Assembly: GCA_946406115.1 (NCBI GenBank)
Contig: OX291547.1
Span: 9,987,001-10,051,000, forward strand
Direction: 5' to 3'
From: Apoda limacodes
Lineage: Eukaryota > Arthropoda > Insecta > Lepidoptera > Limacodidae
DNA length: 64,000 bases
The notes under the pieces are model-generated. The model was not told the DNA's origin. It worked only from the letters and a program-made list of their open reading frames with translations, and did not search any database. The position numbers were made by a program, and so were the translations under genes. Within the stretch, counting starts at the first letter, position 1; every line of letters begins with the position of its first letter. This document shows positions 34,501-47,664 of the stretch, one piece after another.

Positions 34501-35538
34501 ATTGTACATCTATTTATTTTTCTATATGTGACGTTTATAATTAGCTGGCTACTTTAGCAGAAAATTGCAGCTAGCCGACGTACAAGAAATCGCTCCCTGT
34601 ACACGACAATAAAACTCTTAAGCCCGTTGCCCTGCAAGAAAGATTTACTCGACTAACTTAATACACCGTAATATCGTTGTATAAAATACAGGATTTACAC
34701 TAAGCGAGCACAATAAATAAAATAAAATAAGGCAATACAATTTAAAAGTAAAAGAGTTACTTTTTTATGTTTTACAACATTTCAAACATATTTTATATAG
34801 TCAGTTGGTATACCAAGCAATTTTTTTAAAAGTAGAACTTAGTTATTTTAGAATTATTTATAAGGATGAGGACCATGATTCATATTTTGATTTAATTGAA
34901 TATTAATTTCAATAATATAACTCTCATATGAAGAAATAAACAAATAAATTAATATTATAAAAAAACTTTAGAAAAATACATAAAGTAGGAATCAGAATGT
35001 CAGATTTGTAACTTATTCCTTTTTTGAGTTAGTGATCCGTGATATACAAACGAGCAAAAAGAGAAATAGGAAATAGGTAAATAAGTGATTGTAGTAGGGC
35101 TCTATAGTGGAAGGCTTTGGGATAGGGACCCTGAAAAGACACAATATAATTTGCTCTTTTTTTTGTTGTTAATCTATTTTAGCTTAGCTAGCCATCTTCA
35201 GTCTTCGAATTCTGTAATCTGTACTGTGAACTACGCAATAGCCTTACAAAATTGGCCACACTTTAGAAAGATACAAGGTAAACCTGTGGTCTCTTTTTTC
35301 TTTCTATCAACGTCCGCCATTTTATTTGTTTAAGTTTATTAAAATAAGTTAGTAAGAGACTAGAGACTACGGTTCGCTTCGTGTTAAATTCAAATTCATT
35401 TATTGCAAACTAAGGATACAATTAAGGTCTTAAGTTCGGTAGGTACTTGCGACTCAGGACCCTTACAGGTATTGCTATACTAGGCAAAGGTTATAATTAA
35501 TAATAGAATCAGGCGTTACTTTGCGGAAATTCATTATT
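31566..35538. other. AT-rich DNA without recognised genes
   Basis: Apart from the TA microsatellite I see no exon, RNA gene or clear mobile element on either strand. Open frames are short and of random composition. Confidence 0.5.
33350..33370. repeat. TA dinucleotide microsatellite
   Basis: About ten TA repeats followed by CATATGTATGTATA. Confidence 0.8.
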
Positions 35539-35683
35539 ATGATAAAATATTATTACCTTGCAAATCCGTTAAAAACAATTCAGTAGCACCCACGTGCAGT
35601 AGTACACCATCCACATAAGGAGGGTGGGAGGGAGGTGCACTCCTACATATAGATGGTGTACTTCTGCATCAATATTTTATCAG
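35539..35683. repeat. nested inverted repeat able to form a long hairpin
   Basis: TGCAGTAGTACACCATC (35600 region) pairs with GATGGTGTACTTCTGCA (35653 region) with one mismatch. Outside it GATAAAATATT pairs with AATATTTTATC. The loop holds a GGAGGGTGGGAGGGAGG purine run. Probably a MITE; a small-RNA precursor is possible. Confidence 0.55.
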
Positions 35684-35786
35684 CATAGGTAATTCATAAT
35701 TATAAATTTTCAATTTTCTTAGTACAAGCATACATTATATATTACTTTAAATGCAATGGAAAAATCAAAAAAACGTATAATTATTA

Positions 35787-35843
35787 TTCAAGTTTATATA
35801 ACGTTTTATATACTTCTTTTATAATACGTTATATAAACTTGAA
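35787..35843. repeat. 24-bp-arm inverted repeat, hairpin candidate
   Basis: 35787-35810 and 35820-35843 are complementary except near the loop, with TTCAAGTTTATATAACG perfectly matched by CGTTATATAAACTTGAA. The loop is about 9 nt. AT-rich. Confidence 0.65.
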
Positions 35844-36239
35844 CATATAATAGTTTATTCGTAATATTTGTATTTTTAATTTTTAAATATTTACTCTATA
35901 ATTTCGTAATTATTTAATATAATTTATCATAATAAACGTTAATAAGTGTTTAGTTTATTTAGGTTTTAATTTAATTTAATTTATAACTATATCTCTATTT
36001 CATGTATCATTTTTATTATTCTTTCTTCATCGATTTGATTAATGTGTAAACATTTAACTATATATGGGTCGAAGATAGATAAATGAATTTTAATTTAATT
36101 TAACATTTTCATGTTATTAATTGTGTTTAAGAATTCCTTGTAAAAGCATTTATTTATTAGGAAGGATTTAAGATTATTACTGAATGATGTAAACTTGATT
36201 TCTTTTTTTATATTGCTAATTATTTATATATTGGAGAGC

Positions 36240-37020
36240 CATCTTAATTTTGCGAGTCATTTAAAATGTTATATTCTTCTAAAAAGTTGTAAAGTCTATT
36301 GCACATAGCTTTTTCAAATATATTTGAAAAGGTTGGAAGGAGAGCTATTCGTCTATAGTTGTTTGGGGTTGTGGAACTACCATTTATGAACTTGTTTGAC
36401 CAGTAAGTTTTTGAAATTTTGCTTCTTGAAAACTTTGATTTATAAAGAAGGTTAATGGTACCGAGAGTTCGTTTGCACTTTGTTCGAGAATTATGGGTGG
36501 AATATCGTCATTACCACAAATATGATTATTTTTGTTTGCAGTATGATGCTAATGATTTCTTTTTGGACTACGGGTCGCAAGTACACCTACATGGTGGATT
36601 TATAACTGGTATTTCTGTGTTTTTGGTGTCTTTATCTGTATGTTTTGGATTTTCACCGACAGTAGCGAAGTAGTCGTTAAATGTGTTGCTTACTGTTACA
36701 GGGCATTCTATCATATTATTATTTATTTCTAATTTAATATTTTTGTGTTGGTTTTAATTTACCCATTTCGGTGTTTTTTATGCTCCACATATGTTCTGTT
36801 TTGTTGTCTAATTTATTGATGCGTCTTATGTATTCTTGTTTTTTAAATAATTTAACAGACCGTTTTAATATTCGGTTATATTGATAGTTATATTTTTTTA
36901 TTTTTTCATTTTTATGCGTTTCGTTTAATATTATTTTAAGCGATCTGTTGTGTTGACATGATTTCTTTAGGCCAGTTGTAAATTGTCTGTCACACTTTTG
37001 CGACCATTTCTTTTTCACAA
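36240..37020 (-). pseudogene. jockey/CR1-like LINE fragment (minus strand)
   Basis: The minus-strand frame at 37018-36734 encodes WSQKCDRQFTTGLKKSC, ...YNRILKRSVKLFKKQEYIRR and NKLDNKTEHMWSIKN. This is the linker between endonuclease and reverse transcriptase in non-LTR elements (consensus K..Y...I....NK.K..W..I). Continuing on the same strand, NYRRIALLPTFSNIFEKAMC then NRLYNFLEEYNI (36352-36263) is the first RT motif. It then decays near NDSQ. Both ends are truncated. Confidence 0.75.
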
Positions 37021-39390
37021 CTGGCTAGGAAATGCGCTGTCCAGTTCTGGATGACTAAAGTATTGACAGTAACAAACAAAGCAAAAATACTGCAAGTTCG
37101 AGCGAACCGTTTTCAATTGATGATCTGTTATAAATGTGGCAATTGATATTAGAAGTTAGACGTTATCTAGCTAAAAATTCTTGGAATTATAACATAGATT
37201 ATTAATAAATAAATAAAAGTAACACTTAATTCTATTCTGTTTTGTTTACATAAATATCTTCAAATAGTCAATTATGACAAATTTTCTTATTTTGGAAGAT
37301 AATGTAAAAACAAGGAGTCCAAAAAACACAAACTAAAACATTGGAATATTCGCTTGCTCTAGTAGTGTAAAGCAGGCATAACGCTGTATCTGACATCCAG
37401 CCGGGTCTTAGTTATGATAAAACAAGGAGGCCAGCTAAGCCAAGACTTACGCTAGATTTTATTAATTGACGTCACAGTTTTGCTCGGATACTTAGGTAAG
37501 CTTAAGGATACTGAAAAAGATTTTCTTGAAATTAAAATGGCTCTGGAAAATTATATTATTAATCTTTTGTTAGCAAACAAGATTGTGCAAGTAGCAAAAT
37601 ATTTAATTCACTTTGAAAGCAACCAATTATTATTGTATATAATTTTACTTTTTCTTTTGGTTGGATTATGAAAGGCCGCTAACTTCACCTCAGTACAGAC
37701 GAATAGGTACATTACTGTTTTTTTTCGTACTCTTAATTAGGCCCCACACTGGTCCGATCGGCAATTAGGCGTCTCTGTGTTTCCGCGCACGCAAACGGAA
37801 TGAATGACGACGCATTTTTGTTACTGGCACTTTTGTTGCTATTCTACAAATTATTATAAATGTGAAAGTTAGTAGGATTCTTTGTTTTTCACTCAATTAA
37901 TCCGCAACGGAGCATTTTTGGCCCTAAAGCAAATTCATAAATTTTTAAATTAATAAAGAAATCAATCAATCAGTTAGAACTTTAAAACAGCAGTCAGTTT
38001 TTCATATAACAACATCAGCTTAAAATTAATAACCAACCAAGATATCAAATTAATTTGACGTCTCAAAGCAATGAGATATTACCAAATATTCTCTCAAGCT
38101 GAGCAAAAAAAGCTAAGCCTACTTTCTTTAATAACTACCCCATTTTTACGAGCCATAACTCAAAGTTGATCCTTACATTGACTTAAGAAGATGAACCTCC
38201 CTCGGATATGTATGTAGCTTTCATCTTTGCTACGAGTACGGGTCTCTATAATAACTGCACGTTCAGATATGAAATTCAAAAACGAAACGGATTATGAAAT
38301 ATACTTTTGAGGCAGCCGCACTTATTCGCACCGAAAAAGTTGAATTTTAGATTTGTTGTAAGTAATATTACAAAACTTCGGAAGCCTATCCGCACCGAAC
38401 GAAGCGAATCGCCCAAAGAATTTGAAGTAAACATCGGTTTGGATTTCGGTCGGTGCGGAAGAGTGAGCGTTAAATTTGACGTTGTCCAAAAAAAACAGCA
38501 CTAACTATAAATCTATTACACTAAGTGTCGAAATTGAACTTATCAATACCTACATTATAATAAGAAAAAAGACAACAACGTGAAAATCTACGTAACATGT
38601 AGGTAATGTAAAATTTTAAATAGGATTAGAAAAAGTAATCTTTTTTATAGTATGACTAGGTTTCATCCGCGACTTTGTTCGCTTGGACCCGTTAAAAAGA
38701 TTGGTGATGGTATGAAAATTCATTTTTCCATATCTCAAGAACTCTGCGTTTGATTACTAGCCTAATGCAAAATATCACATCCTTACGTTGCTCCGTTACG
38801 AAGTGGACGAAACACTTTAATAGGTATTAATTGAAATAAGTAATAGTAATAATTTCGATGTGCACGTAGTCTGTACATGGTGACAAACGTTTTTTCGCTC
38901 GACGCCGCGGCGCTAGTCGCGGTCCGTGTAATCTCAAATCTCCCGCCGCCAATTTATTTTCATTAGCGATCATCCTCGGTTAATTTTATTCCCTACTTAC
39001 TCGGGGAAGATCGGCGCTCTCCGGATACAAACTGAGGAAACGGCTCTTCCTTAATAATATATTAAATGAAATTCGCCTGAATCAAAATTTGTACTTTACA
39101 CGAGATCTTACTCTACAGTTTCTTTTAATGCAATACTAGCCCCTTAATACGTACTAATTAAACAGGTAAACCTTAGTTGACAATTTTTAATATTTTTATA
39201 CTGGTTTAAAAAAGGCTTTTTCTAGGTTTTGATAAAAATATTTTAAATGTTTCGATAAATTTAATTATATAATTAAAAACATTAGGTTTGTTACCGGTAT
39301 TTTTGTTACTGATACTGAACCACTGAATGAGTACATCTGCAGAACATTAGATGTTGACAAAAAAAGGATTATTGAGCTATACAACAGAAA
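37021..39390. other. no recognised genes
   Basis: AT-rich sequence with a partial SINE-like piece near 38650-38820 (TTTCATCCGCGACTTTGTTC) and a GC-rich spot near 38890-38950. No exon or RNA gene is recognisable. Confidence 0.45.
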
Positions 39391-39625
39391 GGAAGTCAAA
39401 AGATCTTTGACTGCATCTTTGCTATGAAAGTATTTATTTATATTTATGATATAGCCATAGATAAGGCATGGAATTTTCTTCTAAGACTCTAACCTTCAGG
39501 AAGTCATAAACGAAGAAAGATTATTTCTATGTACGTATTTATATTGTATTTCTTACTTCTATGAAGATTTTCTGTGTTTATAAGATTGATGTACTAGGAC
39601 TTTATAAGTGACTAGAAGTTGTATT
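39391..39625 (+). repeat. dispersed repeat related to the 60.7-kb tRNA-like element
   Basis: Shares, in order, TTTGACTGCATCTTTGCTAT, GAAAGTATTTATTTATATTT, GATTATTTCTATGTA and GTACTAGGACTTTAT with 60857-61085. It lacks the tRNA-like part and the left arm of that element. Confidence 0.7.
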
Positions 39626-41489
39626 CTAGAAAATGATATACAACGATTTAATAATAGCTTATGACCATTTCTGCACATAAGCCTGGAGAAACAACGCTTT
39701 TTAAATTCCATTGAGTCCATGCGAACTTGCAACATGATCCAATAACGAAAAGTTGGTCAAAATTTACTTTAAAGATCTGAGGCAAACGGACAGTCAGACA
39801 ATAAATAAATTTTATATTGCATTTTCACGTGAACCCAAAGTGCATGCAAAATTGCAGCACTATCTAACGAGAATTTGATCGAAATTGACTTCAAAGATTG
39901 GACGCATAAAGACAGACAACGACGCAAATTAAACTGTAAGCTGAAAAACACATTTTTTTTCCCTTCCATACTTTTTAGCACTGATTTTCAGTTCACATTC
40001 TATTCCTATCTTAAATTATTTTTCCGAGATAATATTATTTTTACTCCCTCTCATTTTTGTGATCTCCATTAATATTTACTTTTTATTCATAACATCGGCC
40101 ACTAATCTTTAAGCAACCAATTTCGTACTCATCATTTGGATTCAAAGAGAGCTGGTTTTATCATGACAATGAATAAAAATGTACCTTAAGCAAGTAGGTA
40201 AATCGATATATTTATATGAACAAAAGAAAATGACAGTCATTGTGAAATTCGCAATTTTAGGTGCGTTTTGTTGACTGCTTCAATGAGTTTAATGTCATAA
40301 TCCTGCCAAGTTAAAAAGTCATAAATTCTGTATAACCCAGTACAAATCTTGGTTCATTCTCTTTGGTAGGGTGATTATGTTATGTACATTATGTCGGTCA
40401 ACAAAACGCCACTTTAATAGTTATGGGACTATGTTCGCTACCATGCGAGACGTCTGACAAATGTCTGATATTATTTTAAAACTCCTTTTTATCATTATTA
40501 TTTTAAATGTAATTTGGGATAGCAGAGTTTTACAGAAAGTAACATCTCTTTTTTACTGCTGTTAAATGTTCACAAGTCAAGGAGACAATGTCATCTATCG
40601 ATATGTCGCAGCTAAACTGTCATTCTATACCTAGGCACTTACGCGTAATAGTGTATATTATTATTGTAAGCATTGATAACGATTGACAACCTGAAACAGG
40701 TATTGAGACAAATCCTTGTTAGGATTTCGCAATACTTTATGATAAGATAGGTTTTCAAGAATTTTAATGTTAAATTTTTAAATCAAAAATAGGTGTATGT
40801 AATATATTTTTTGTGGTTTTTATTTACAGACAATTCAGTTCAATTAAATAATGAGCTTAGTAACATTCTATGTTTCTTTCTCAAGTGCTAACCGGAAATA
40901 AGCCTTAGCCTACTTCTTCAAGGAGCGAGCTGTGCCCCTGCAATGGGCTGTATAACGGCTGAAGCGGAAGTTAAATATTGTAAATAGCAAGATATTGATT
41001 TGAAAACATATATGTATATTATGCTATAAAATAAATTCTTTAATCGTGTTTCTTTGTACCTATATATTTAGATTACAGCCTAATTATGTATGTATGTACC
41101 TAACTTACACATTCATTATAAAAGGCATCAACATTACATTTTATTTACAGCTGAGTGTTCTAAGAAGAAACAAAATTTTAAATAAATACAGTTTTAGTCA
41201 AAACTCAAATCAAAAGTAAATATGTTTTAATAACAAAATCTGCAAACGAATTAATTAGTCGAGTCGTTCAAAAATAACGCATGAGTACCGCCCGCCGCCG
41301 CAGCCGCCCGCGCTCACATCTGCTAAATCGTACTTGTGCATCTACAGGATACCCAGATAGACAGCGATACAGAGCTGTTCATACCGCTCCACTAAGTTAT
41401 ATATTTTTACTTGTTGATTAATTAACCCCTGGGAGCCATGTTGCTGTATAGTGTTCATAGACTATAAAATATAATATAATGGAGGAATA
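39626..41489. other. no recognised genes
   Basis: AT-rich. A GC-rich spot at 41288-41318 (CGCCCGCCGCCGCAGCCGCC) and a possible repeat fragment near 40890-40960 are the only noteworthy parts. Confidence 0.45.
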
Positions 41490-41608
41490 GTACAAAATTT
41501 TCTTACTCGATGGCCAAAAATCGAAACTACAGTTGCCATATTAATATGGTGTGAACTTTCACGACACTATTGACCTTACACCGGGCCTGAAAAGTCTGTA
41601 GCACTGTA
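41490..41608 (-). repeat. short inverted-repeat element (MITE-like), copy 3
   Basis: Reverse-orientation copy. CAAAAATCGAAACTACAGTT and GCCATAT match the complement of the core of copy 1, and the outer end GTAGCACTGTAC matches the outer end of copy 2. Confidence 0.6.
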
Positions 41609-42894
41609 CGCCTATATTATTCTTATGACTTTTCTTTTGTTTAGCTAATGTTTATTCGTTTGACAATATTTTTTTTAAAGCATTTATACTTTTTGACGTG
41701 ACAACGTCTTATAAATTGGTTTGCCGGGTGACACTTCAAGAAACTGCGTTACGCTCCGCTCACGTTATGCGCTCACAATGAGAGCGAGTGAGAGGCACGC
41801 GGCATGGTTAGCCCGCCTAAGAGCGAGAGAGACAGACATAAAAAGTGAAAGGCACAAGTTGTCACGATTCCGGACGGTTGACCGACACTAATTTTTTTTT
41901 AGAGTAGAAAACAAAGGCAAAAAAATCAATTTTATACTCAGAACAAACGATACTTTTTTTAATACCTTAAAGTCCGATAGTAATTCATCATCAGTATTAC
42001 TTTTTAAGAAATTGCCTGATTTCTAACGTTTTCCTCTCATGTTGTAAGTCTTTAAAGATGACCTTGCCTCGCGGTACGGCGTAAAGTGGCCAGTATCATT
42101 CTGCTAACTACGGTTCCGCGAAACAATTTCAATCGACCTGGGAGCCATTAAACTGCAGATCTTGCAGGGGTCTTTTGAAAAATGTTGCCACACGCAAATT
42201 ATGTAGATTTATCGCCTTAGATCTCAGAACAAAACGAGGTACAGCAAGGTATGTCTGCGGATGAACATCCGCTGGCGGTCAGCAGAAAGAAGTCGTACAT
42301 CGAACCAGGAGGTGTATCGAAATTCATAAAGCAAACTGCTAGCAGCTGTATTCCAAAATATAGCCCAACCAGATTTTTAGAGTTCTGTTTCCAAAAGGTG
42401 CCAATGAAGTATTAAGCTTACACTATCTGTCACTCAGTCTGTCTTCATGTCTGTCTGTCTGTCTGGCTGTTTGGCTAACTCTCCGTCTTTTAAAGGGGTC
42501 TATCTGTCATTTAGATCTATCTATTTTCTATCCACCCCCTTTATTTTTTTTAATAACTGGCAATTGTTTGGCCTTATGACACTTCACAATATTTTGATAT
42601 TTTAGTATAACATTTTGAATAAGTAACAGCTCTATGTGTATACGGTAACAATTTCTAGCGGTGTCATGTTGTTTCGGCCTCAGGTGAAAAGATCCTACGT
42701 CTGCTCACCGCCTGCATTGCTGGCTTAACTGTTTACTGTTTACCTGTTCGGTCCGCTGACATAAGTGTATATGCAGCTCTATACTCTATACTTCGATAAA
42801 GCGAGAATTAGAAATATGTTAATTTAGCAGACAAGTTAGGTTTTTTGTTCCAACAGAGGTGACACTTGTGGCGAAATTTCGGTATTTGTCACTG

Positions 42895-44785
42895 CGCTGA
42901 CATTCACATGCTATAGACGTTAATATTGACTACATTCACATGCTACAGACGTTATTGACTACGGTCTAAATTAACATGTTACAGACGTCGATATTTACAA
43001 GGTCTACTTTTACATACTAAAGACGTTGATATTGATAAGGTCTTATTTCACATGCTACAGACATTGATATTGACTACATTCACATGCTAAAGACGTTAAT
43101 ATTGACTACATTCACATGCTACAGACGTTATTGACTACGGCCTACATTCACATGTTACAGACGTTGATATTGATAAGGTCTTATTTCACATTCTGCAGAT
43201 GTTGATATTGATAAGGTATTATTTCACATGTTACAGACGTTGATATTGATAAGGTCTTATTTCACATTCTGCAGATGTTGATATTGATAAGGTCTTATTT
43301 CACATGTTACAGACGTTAATATTGACTACATTCACATGCTATAGACGTTAATATTGACTACATTCACATGCTACAGACGCTATTGACTACGGCCTACATT
43401 CACATGTTATAGACGTTGATATTGATAAGGTCTTATTTTACATGCTACAGACATTGATATTGACTACATGCACATGCTAAAGACGTTATTGACTATTGAC
43501 TATGGTCTAAATTAACATGTTACAGAAGTCGATATTCACAAGGTCTACTATTACATGCTACAGACGTTGATATTGATAAGGTCTTATTTCACATGCTACA
43601 GACATTGATATTGACTACATTCACATTCTAAAGACGTTATTGACTATTGAATACGGTCTAAATTAACATGTTACAGACGTCGATATTTACAAGGTCTACT
43701 TTTACATGCTACAGACGTTGATATTGATAAGGTCTTATTTCACATGCTACAGACATTGATATTGACTACATTCACATGCTAAAGACGTTATTGACTATTG
43801 ACTACGGTCTAAATTAACATGTTACAGACGTCAATATTTACAAGGCCTACTTTTACATGCTACAGACTTTGATAATGATAAGGTCTTATTTCACATGCTA
43901 CAGACATTGATATTGACTACATTCACATGCTAAAGACGTTATTGACTATTGACTACGGTCTAAATTAACATGTTACAGACGTCGATATTTACATGCTACA
44001 GTCGTTGATATTGATAAGGTCTTATTTCACATGCTACAGACATTGATATTGACTACATTCACATGCTAAAGACGTTATTGACTATTGAATACGGTCTAAA
44101 TTAACATGTTACAGACGTCGATATTTACAAGGTCTACTTTTACATGCTACAGACGTTGATATTGATAAGGTCTTATTTCACATGCTACAGACATTGATAT
44201 TGACTACATTCACATGCTAAAGACGTTATTGACTATTGACTACGGTCTAAATTAACATGTTACAGACGTCGATATTTACATGCTACAGACGTTGATGTTG
44301 ATAAGGTCTTATTTCACATGCTACAGACATTGATATTGACTACATTCACATGCTAAAGACGTTATTGACTATTGACTACGGTCTAAATTAACATGTTACA
44401 GACGTCAATATTTACAAGGTCTACTTTTACATGCTACAGACGTTGATATTGATAAGGTCTTATTTCACATGCTACAGACATTGATATTGACTACATTCAC
44501 ATGCTAAAGACGTTATTGACTATTGACTACGGTCTAAATTAACATGTTACAGACGTCGATATTTACATGCTACAGACGTTGATGTTGATAAGGTCTTATT
44601 TCACATGCTACAGACATTGATATTGACTACATTCACATGCTAAAGACGTTATTGACTATTGACTACGGTCTAAATTAACATGTTACAGACGTTGATATTT
44701 ACAAGGTCTACTTTTACATGCTACAGACGTTGATATTGATAAGGTCTTATTTCACATCCTGCAGACGTTGATATTGACTACGGTT
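42895..44785 (+). repeat. 1.9-kb satellite array with higher-order structure
   Basis: Built from subunits of about 38, 38, 32 and 43 bp that each begin ACATGYTA(C/A)AGACG. Four subunits make a 151-bp unit; a shortened first subunit (23 bp) gives a 136-bp unit. From 43816 the spacing of the AACATGTTACAGACGT anchor is 151, 136, 151, 136, 151, 136, so a 287-bp dimer is repeated three times. The proximal part (42.9-43.6 kb) is less regular. No open reading frame. Confidence 0.95.
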
Positions 44786-44917
44786 CCCACTAAACGTTTT
44801 GTTTGGTTTTGCCGTTTATAATTGTTGCTTATTTTAACGCATGATCTTTTATGGCGTAGTATTAATAATAATTTTGTCACAGTTAGATTCAGCCTAAAAG
44901 AAAGCTTTCATTTTTTA

Positions 44918-44985
44918 TACCTCTAAGGTGGCAAACAAGCTTGCGGGTCGCCTGATGGTAAGCAGTTACCGCAACCTTTGATTTT
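44918..44985 (-). repeat. 'GTTTGCCACC' dispersed repeat, short copy
   Basis: Reverse-strand piece CTAAGGTGGCAAACAAGCTT, GGTCGCCTGATGGTAAGC and GTTACCGCAACC. Confidence 0.6.
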
Positions 44986-46280
44986 TTTAGCTGTGTCTTA
45001 CTAAAAGTGTGATGAAGAATAGGCAAAAAATAGAACTGCATTGTAGAAAGAGATAGTAATTTTGGGTTAAGCTCACCCATTTCAAGTAGATGTTTAACTA
45101 GCCACTTTTTTTTAGGTTCTGACAATAATTAAACTTCGGCCATTATCAATCTGAAATTCAAAAAAACTTGAAATCAATATTTATTTCCAAACATGTAGGT
45201 AATTAGACTATTTATACAATAATAAAATGTAGTCTACAATTTGCTACCGAAAACAATGGCGGTTAACACGATTATGAACCTAAATTAAATTGTACGTTCC
45301 TGATTTTTTTTACAATTTCAATTGAACGCATTTCCTTGTTGCCAAATAAAATTATAACGCAACTGTTATTGTTCCAACTTTTATTGTCTCTTCAGACAAT
45401 ACAGTTTAATTTTTAACGAGCACTCATCAAAATTGTTTAATTACATCCCAAAGGAACCAAAGCAAGAAGCAGAATACGACCTAATCAACCGTTTAAAGTA
45501 ACACCCCAGTAACTCCGACACTAAAGACTTTTAAAGACGTCCCTGCTGATAGAGATACCAGCTTCAGGAAATTAGCTCCTTAAAAAAAAGCATCTCCCTC
45601 TAGATTTGACAGTGAGGTGACAACCCTGACGTGATTATCGCATATTCCTTGAGAATTTATTCGTTAAGGATCTCAGGAGTTGAAATATTTTTGTATCCAT
45701 TATTTCGTTTATTTAATTTGCTTTCTTTTAATAGTAATTGAATTAAGGGTGGTAAGAAAATAAAGATAATGCAGTTTTGTTTGTAGCTTTATTAACTTGT
45801 TATTATTTTCATTTTTATTCTAAGACTATTATTATTTTATTATTAGAAACCGATTTGACTGACATAGGAAACATGAGATTTCTCACATGAGATACATCAT
45901 TATTATTTTAAATATATATGTGAATATGATATATTTCAAGTATTGTATAAATATTAGTTTAAATCAATATTTTTTTTAAACTACAATGGATATAATACCA
46001 CGATATTTTTTTTCTTAAACATGTTACGATATGCGACCATATCTTGCACAAGCTTCTTTGGGATAAATCCTACTTGCAGTACAGTATCAGAGAGCGGCCC
46101 ACAATGTTTTAGCCGGCCCCTCGAACGGTCAAATATATAATTTAAAAATGAAACGAACTTTTTTAAACCCTAACATTGATAAATAAAGATATAACTCATC
46201 AAGTTTTATTTGAATTTCGTACTGGCACAACAAAAAGAATGCGCCATTAAATTAATTTGAAAAAAATTAAAAAAGATAGA
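44986..46280. other. no recognised genes
   Basis: AT-rich DNA right of the satellite. No exon, RNA gene or clear mobile element recognised. Confidence 0.45.
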
Positions 46281-46284
46281 AACA

Positions 46285-46612
46285 TAGTCGGTGGTGGTCG
46301 AGGGGTTTACATTGCATTTCACGTCCCAAGTGGCGGAGGTTCAAACCCCGGGTTGGTGTGAACCAATGAGTCTTTTCTTAATTTCTCAAGTACATTGAGT
46401 TATTTATTCACACCACTGGCTTTTCGGTGAAGGAAATTATCTTGAGGAAACCTGCATACGTCAAGAAAAAAAATGACGTATGTGAAGGCCACAATCCGCA
46501 CTGGGCCCGCGTGTGGACTATATGGCCCAAATCACCCTCGCTTATGAGGATAGGCCGAGCCCCAACAGTGGGGACGTATAAAGGCTGGCGAGAGAAAAAA
46601 GATATCGACATC
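46285..46612 (+). repeat. tRNA-derived SINE (second family)
   Basis: Pol III box B GGTTCAAACCCC at 46338-46349 with an upstream box-A-like GTCGGTGGTGGTCGAGGG. The body has GAGGAAACCTGCATACGTCA, AATCCGCACTGGGCCCGCGT and GGACTATATGGCCC, ending in GATAGGCCGAGCCCCAACAG. This body is shared by abundant SINEs of moths and butterflies. Confidence 0.8.
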
Positions 46613-47660
46613 TGAATACAGCAAATTGGAGGCAAAATTACCTAAACTATTTTTATTATTGTCGATACAGTTGTCAATATAATTAGTTTTTCAATAAACA
46701 TGCATGTTATTGTTTTACACAAAGATGAGTTATACGTATTGATACCGTGTTCAGGCACACAAAACGAGCCGATCAGAGTACCTGACTTTTCAGGTACTTG
46801 CCGTCAACACTAATCATACGTAATCTGTCCGTCGACGCGAACTGTGCTCCCGCGTAAAGTGATAAAAATGGCGATTTGTGCAACTAAATCGTGTAGAAAT
46901 TATCGACAAAAAAGTTCATGAAAAAAACTCACTTTTCACAAGTTATTATACTAATTTGCTTGCTGTACATGAGATTCAAAATAATTATTCATAAAGCTAA
47001 CAACAAATGTTTTTCTGTCTGTTTTGCCAAGTCTGTAGTAACCTTCATTTCCCAAATTTAGTAAGGCGAACACTTAAACGACAGTACATATTTTTCACCT
47101 TAAATCACTTACATACATTACATTATTTCAGGTTGATAAAGTTTTTTATACCTATTGATGACCCCTGTGACACATTGTATCTATAGAACGAAAATCTATA
47201 CCCCGGACTTCTGCAATGTTTAAATAAAAGAAACAGTTAGATGTAAATATTAATAGAATAAGTAATATCATGGATTTTATGAACTATACGAAATTAATTA
47301 ATTACCGTATATTAAAATACGTTAATAGTTTGAAATAATATATTTTCTTTGCAACGAACAGTGACGTTGCACTTTGGACTATTTATATAAAATTTCAACT
47401 TTAATTACCCAATATACCACGTACTTTATTAGCAACACGGTGTACTCTGTACCCTGGAGGTTTAGATTTCCTTGCAAGTTGCAGTTGCAAGAAACGGCTG
47501 TATCTTTTGATTGCGTCGGCTTAGAAGTTTGATTTTTTCACAGCTTCAAGGGACAATAGACCTAAGGTTTTGATATTAATTTAAGCTTGATATCTCCACG
47601 CGAAAATTATAAAAAAATAATGAGATTCTTACCGCAAGCCCTTTCATTTGATATGTCTTA
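46613..47660. other. no recognised genes
   Basis: AT-rich, no exon, RNA gene or clear repeat recognised. Confidence 0.4.
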
Positions 47661-47664
47661 AGGT

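Noticed and set aside
42895..44785. CRISPR-like array
   Set aside because: Units are tandem without unique spacers, in a eukaryotic context; it is a satellite.
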